A DNA stretch of 64,000 nucleotides from Ktedonobacter sp. SOSP1-85 (GTDB lineage: Bacteria > Chloroflexota > Ktedonobacteria > Ktedonobacterales > Ktedonobacteraceae). Position numbers and translations under genes: made by a program. Below are positions 61,223-64,000 of this stretch, in pieces. Under the pieces are notes generated by a model that saw nothing but the letters and a program-made list of their open reading frames with translations, made no database searches and had not been told where the DNA came from. Position 1 is the first letter of the stretch. The number at the start of each line of letters is the position of its first letter. The DNA lies in NCBI RefSeq assembly GCF_016587415.1, contig NZ_BNJI01000003.1, positions 1,674,001-1,738,000 on the forward strand, in the 5' to 3' direction.

Positions 61223-61284
61223 CGCACCGGGGAAGCGCAGCCGACCGGCATGAGGGGCACAAAAAGGCCTTCCATCTCCGCTTG

Positions 61285-61788
61285 CTACCTCATCGTTCGC
61301 TCTTGTGCTCTCTCGCGATAGCCTTTGAAATAATAGACCAGGGCTAGGATATCTGTAACTATAACTATAAGGAGTACCACGCCATTCAGCCACGAGAAAA
61401 CTTCAAGATGGCTGATTGCAGCTAAATTCCCCAAAGCCCACCTGATAGAAACGCTTGGATAGAACACTAAATAACTGAGGCGATTTACTTGTGCCGTGTC
61501 CCTATCTCTATACCAAAGGGATGACGTTTTCTGGTCAACGGGTATGTCTTTTCTTGCCGCCTCGACTTTTACTAGCAACCAGATAGTACATGACAATGCC
61601 GCTGCTATGAAAAAAGCTATGGTAGATATCCACAAAAAGGAAATGTTTTGAGGGTTCTTCCAAAAGAGATTATCAGGATCAAAAGGGTTCTTTCCCAAAA
61701 TACCAAAAATAATACCAACTGCCATGCTCGCCAACATCGCAAAAAAGCTTACCCCTTGACGCCAAATTTGCCTTGAGCCTCTATTCAT
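61285..61788 (-). CDS. Four-helix membrane protein
   Basis: A 167-residue protein with hydrophobic segments at about residues 12-32, 47-72, 108-125 and 132-155, and a basic C-terminus. No family is recognised. It is preceded by a region without a clear ribosome site. Between it and the initiator-like gene lies only the third conserved-apex hairpin. Confidence 0.6.
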   Translation of the reverse strand: MNRGSRQIWRQGVSFFAMLASMAVGIIFGILGKNPFDPDNLFWKNPQNISFLWISTIAFFIAAALSCTIWLLVKVEAARKDIPVDQKTSSLWYRDRDTAQVNRLSYLVFYPSVSIRWALGNLAAISHLEVFSWLNGVVLLIVIVTDILALVYYFKGYRERAQERTMR

Positions 61789-61864
61789 GCCTCTTTACCT
61801 CGCTGTTATTGCTGAGCTATATTATAGAACAACGTCGAACCTTTTGTATTCTCCAATGAACCTC

Positions 61865-61893
61865 TTTTACAGGGTGGACGGGTGTGCTATAAT
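61865..61893 (+). promoter_or_regulatory. Promoter of the T-box/ileS transcript
   Basis: A perfect TATAAT (61888-61893) with TTTTAC 17 bp upstream. Transcription would start near 61900, at the base of the T-box stem I. Confidence 0.6.
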
Positions 61894-61899
61894 GCATGT

Positions 61900-62196
61900 G
61901 ACCGAACTCACTGAAAAGTGTTGAGGGAGACGAGTACGCGCAGGTTGCCCGGTACAGAAAGAGCACGGCTGATGAGAGTGCTACTGGAGACGCGCCGAAT
62001 ATCACTCCTGAGCTGAACGCCGAACGTCGCCTGACAAGTAAGCGGACCGGCCTTGCCCCCCGTTAGCGGGGCAGAGATGTGTTGGCATCTCATCGAGTGG
62101 ACGTGCCTTGCCCTCATTGGGCTAGAAGGGACGTCAAAAGGGGTGGTACCGCGAGCCTTTCAAGCTTCGTCCCCAGTTGGGGCGGGCTTTTTTTTA
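61900..62196 (+). ncRNA. T-box riboswitch (isoleucine)
   Basis: The leader shows the T-box order: stem I with an AGTA loop-E motif (near 61934), a specifier loop GAAT-ATC-ACT with an isoleucine codon at 62001-62003, the conserved T-box TGGTACCGCG at 62144-62153, then a terminator (GTCCCC-AGTT-GGGGC and a run of eight T). Uncharged tRNA-Ile should bind and prevent termination, switching on ileS when isoleucine is short. Confidence 0.92.
62163..62196 (+). terminator. T-box regulated intrinsic terminator
   Basis: GTCCCC/GGGGC stem with AGTT loop and a run of eight T. It competes with the antiterminator that contains the T-box. Confidence 0.85.
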
Positions 62197-62288
62197 TGCA
62201 CTTTTTTCCGATTGTTTCATTAGAAAGCTACCCGAATATCCGAATAGCGCATGGTTGGTTGTAGACAGTATCTGGAGCGTTGAAGAGC

Positions 62289-64000
62289 ATGTTTAAAGAG
62301 ATTGAGACGAGGCAATCATTTCCTGCCCTCGAACAGCAGGTGGAGCAGTGGTGGCAGGAGCATGGCGTGGTCGAGAAGGTGCTCGCCCATGGAGACCGGA
62401 AACAGCCGTTTGTCTTCTTTGAGGGGCCGCCGACCGCCAATGGCCGCCCGGGCGTGCACCATATCGAGTCGCGCACGAGCAAGGATGTCGTGATCCGTTA
62501 CCGGCGAATGCAGGGCCAGTATATCCTGGGTGCGCGCGGTGGTTGGGATACGCATGGTCTTCCCGTTGAGCTTGAGGTGGAGAAGCAGCTTGGCTTCTCG
62601 GGCAAGCCCGATATCGAGAAGTATGGCATCGCCGAGTTTAACAAGGCCTGTAAAGAGAGCGTCTGGAACTATGTCCAGGAGTGGGAGCGGCTGACGAACC
62701 GCATCGCCTACTGGATCGACCTCAAAGATCCCTATATTACCTATACCAATGAATATATCGAGTCCCTGTGGTGGATTCTCAGGACCTTCTGGGATCGGGG
62801 CCTGCTCTTCCGTGACTATAAAGTCACGATGCACTGCCCACGCTGTGGCACCTCGCTCTCAGACCACGAGGTCTCGCAGGGCTTTGAGGACAACGTCGAT
62901 GACCCTTCTGTCTGGGTGCGCTTCCGCGTGCGCCAGACCGGGCATGAGTTGGCTTCGCAGCTAGCGGGCGCCGCCCTGCTGGTCTGGACGACCACGCCCT
63001 GGACCCTGCCTGCCAACGTGGCCGTCGCGGTCAAGCCCGATGCCGACTACGTGCTGGTTGAGTATAAGGATGAGCGCCTGCTGCTGGTGCAGGCCCTGGC
63101 CGACAAGGTCCTGGGTGAGGGCGCATACACAGTCCTGGCGACCTTCAAGGGCAACCAGTTGCGCGACCTGCGCTATGAGAACCTCTTCAAGGGCGTTCCC
63201 GGCGTGGGCGAGCAGGTGGATTGGGAGAACACTTACCGTGTCATCGCCGACGACTATGTCTCGCTGGAGGATGGTTCCGGTCTGGTGCATATCGCGCCCG
63301 CCTATGGTGACCTGGAGATCGGACGCACCCATGGCCTGCCAACGCTCTTCTCGGTCGACCTGGCAGGTAATACGCTCTCGGCCTATGATGAACTGGGCTT
63401 CGGTGGCCTCTTCTTTAAGAAGGCCGATCCCGTTATCACACGCAACCTGAAGGAGCGCGGCCTGCTCTTCAAGGGCGAGCGCGTGCGCCACAGCTATCCC
63501 TTCTGCTGGCGTTGTCATACACCCTTGCTCTACTATGCCAAGCCCTCCTGGTATGTGCGTACAACCAAGTTCCGCGATGAGATGCTGCGCAACAACGAGC
63601 AGATCAACTGGGTTCCCGAGCACATTAAGACGGGACGCTTTGGTAACTGGTTGGAGAACAACGTTGACTGGGCCTTGAGCCGTGAGCGCTATTGGGGCAC
63701 GCCCCTGCCGATCTGGATCTGTGATAAGTGCGAGAAGACCGACGTGGTTGGTTCGGTTGCCGAGCTTTCACAGAAGGCCGGACGTGACCTGAAGGAGCTG
63801 GATCTGCACCGCCCATATGTGGACGAGATCACCTGGGATTGTGAGTGTGGTGGTAGCTATCATCGTGTTCCTGATGTCGCCGATTGCTGGTTCGACTCGG
63901 GTTCGATGCCGGTCGCGCAGTGGCACTATCCCTTCGAGAACGAGGAGATCTTCGCACAGGCGGGCCAGGCCGACTACATCTCAGAGGCTATCGACCAGAC
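62289..64000 (+). CDS. ileS: Isoleucyl-tRNA synthetase, 5' part (eukaryote-like type)
   Basis: The first 570 codons are present; the gene continues beyond the window. The HIGH motif appears as GVHH (residues 55-58) after PPTANGRP, followed by GWDTHGLPVELEVEKQLG. WTTTPWTLPAN and GSGLVHIAPAYGDLEIG belong to the CP1 editing domain, and WALSRERYWGTPLPIW to the return of the catalytic domain. The KMSKS loop is outside the window. These features, especially PTANGRPG-VHH, fit the IleRS2 type related to eukaryotic enzymes, often mupirocin-tolerant. It is controlled by the T-box just upstream. Confidence 0.95.
   Translation, partial: MFKEIETRQSFPALEQQVEQWWQEHGVVEKVLAHGDRKQPFVFFEGPPTANGRPGVHHIESRTSKDVVIRYRRMQGQYILGARGGWDTHGLPVELEVEKQLGFSGKPDIEKYGIAEFNKACKESVWNYVQEWERLTNRIAYWIDLKDPYITYTNEYIESLWWILRTFWDRGLLFRDYKVTMHCPRCGTSLSDHEVSQGFEDNVDDPSVWVRFRVRQTGHELASQLAGAALLVWTTTPWTLPANVAVAVKPDADYVLVEYKDERLLLVQALADKVLGEGAYTVLATFKGNQLRDLRYENLFKGVPGVGEQVDWENTYRVIADDYVSLEDGSGLVHIAPAYGDLEIGRTHGLPTLFSVDLAGNTLSAYDELGFGGLFFKKADPVITRNLKERGLLFKGERVRHSYPFCWRCHTPLLYYAKPSWYVRTTKFRDEMLRNNEQINWVPEHIKTGRFGNWLENNVDWALSRERYWGTPLPIWICDKCEKTDVVGSVAELSQKAGRDLKELDLHRPYVDEITWDCECGGSYHRVPDVADCWFDSGSMPVAQWHYPFENEEIFAQAGQADYISEAIDQ

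Noticed and set aside
61027..61275. N-terminal extension of the initiator-like protein to an ATG at 61275
   Set aside because: The extra 83 codons read through the conserved-apex hairpin and give unlikely peptide; the ATG at 61026 fits better.
1..64000. tRNA, rRNA and CRISPR-Cas genes
   Set aside because: No tRNA T-arm with matching acceptor stem, no rRNA-like block and no spacer-separated repeats were found on reading both strands by eye.

Overview
The window looks like chromosomal DNA from a soil-type Chloroflexota bacterium, most likely of the Ktedonobacteria. This is inferred from gene content and style, not from a marker gene: several sugar-uptake operons with LacI regulators, secreted sedolisin and repeat proteins, an IS607-type transposon, a group II intron, a eukaryote-like IleRS under a T-box, and very many long perfect palindromes between genes. 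No rRNA, tRNA or CRISPR array was seen.

Layout. 1-6.4 kb: rhodanese-like start, LysR and MerR regulators, amine oxidase, large secreted S53 protease. 6.6-16.6 kb: MarR regulator, then a sugar ABC transporter (binding protein, two permeases), a GH42-like glycoside hydrolase, a frameshifted LacI gene, D-lyxose isomerase. 17-20.8 kb: nitrate/sulfonate-type ABC permease and ATPase. 20.9-23.7 kb: panC-panB-ilvC, linking pantothenate and valine synthesis. 24-27.1 kb: secreted 9-residue-repeat protein and an IS607 element (serine recombinase TnpA, TnpB). 27.2-33.3 kb: small membrane proteins, VOC protein, phosphotransferase, a divergent pair of acetyl-CoA condensing enzymes (one a citrate synthase fused to a DNA-binding domain), a secreted Tyr/Pro repeat protein. 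33.9-38 kb: lincosamide-type nucleotidyltransferase coupled to a heterodimeric ABC exporter. 38.3-46 kb: acetyltransferases, GyrI-like protein, MFS carrier, DUF6194 protein, an ORF-less group II intron and several gene remnants. 46-51 kb: D-aminoacylase, thioesterase, GNAT, DUF2330 protein, metallophosphatase. 51-59 kb: beta-glucosidase, Opp-type transporter, LacI, dehydrogenase. 59-61.3 kb: a palindromic island beside a gene resembling a replication initiator with an iteron-like array inside its coding sequence. 61.3-64 kb: membrane protein, T-box leader and ileS, which runs off the end.

How it works together. Two carbohydrate modules (7.8-15.4 kb and 51.1-57.7 kb) each pair an uptake system with a glycosidase and a LacI regulator; neither encodes its own ATPase, so they probably share one located elsewhere. 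The most unusual signals are (a) the heptamer AGTCGCC, 14 direct copies in about 340 bp of the initiator-like gene, falling in all three codon phases and so conserved as DNA rather than protein; (b) dispersed palindrome families that keep a core or apex while the paired arms vary together; (c) a group II intron with intact catalytic domain V but no reverse transcriptase; (d) the citrate synthase/DNA-binding fusion with palindromes over its own promoter.
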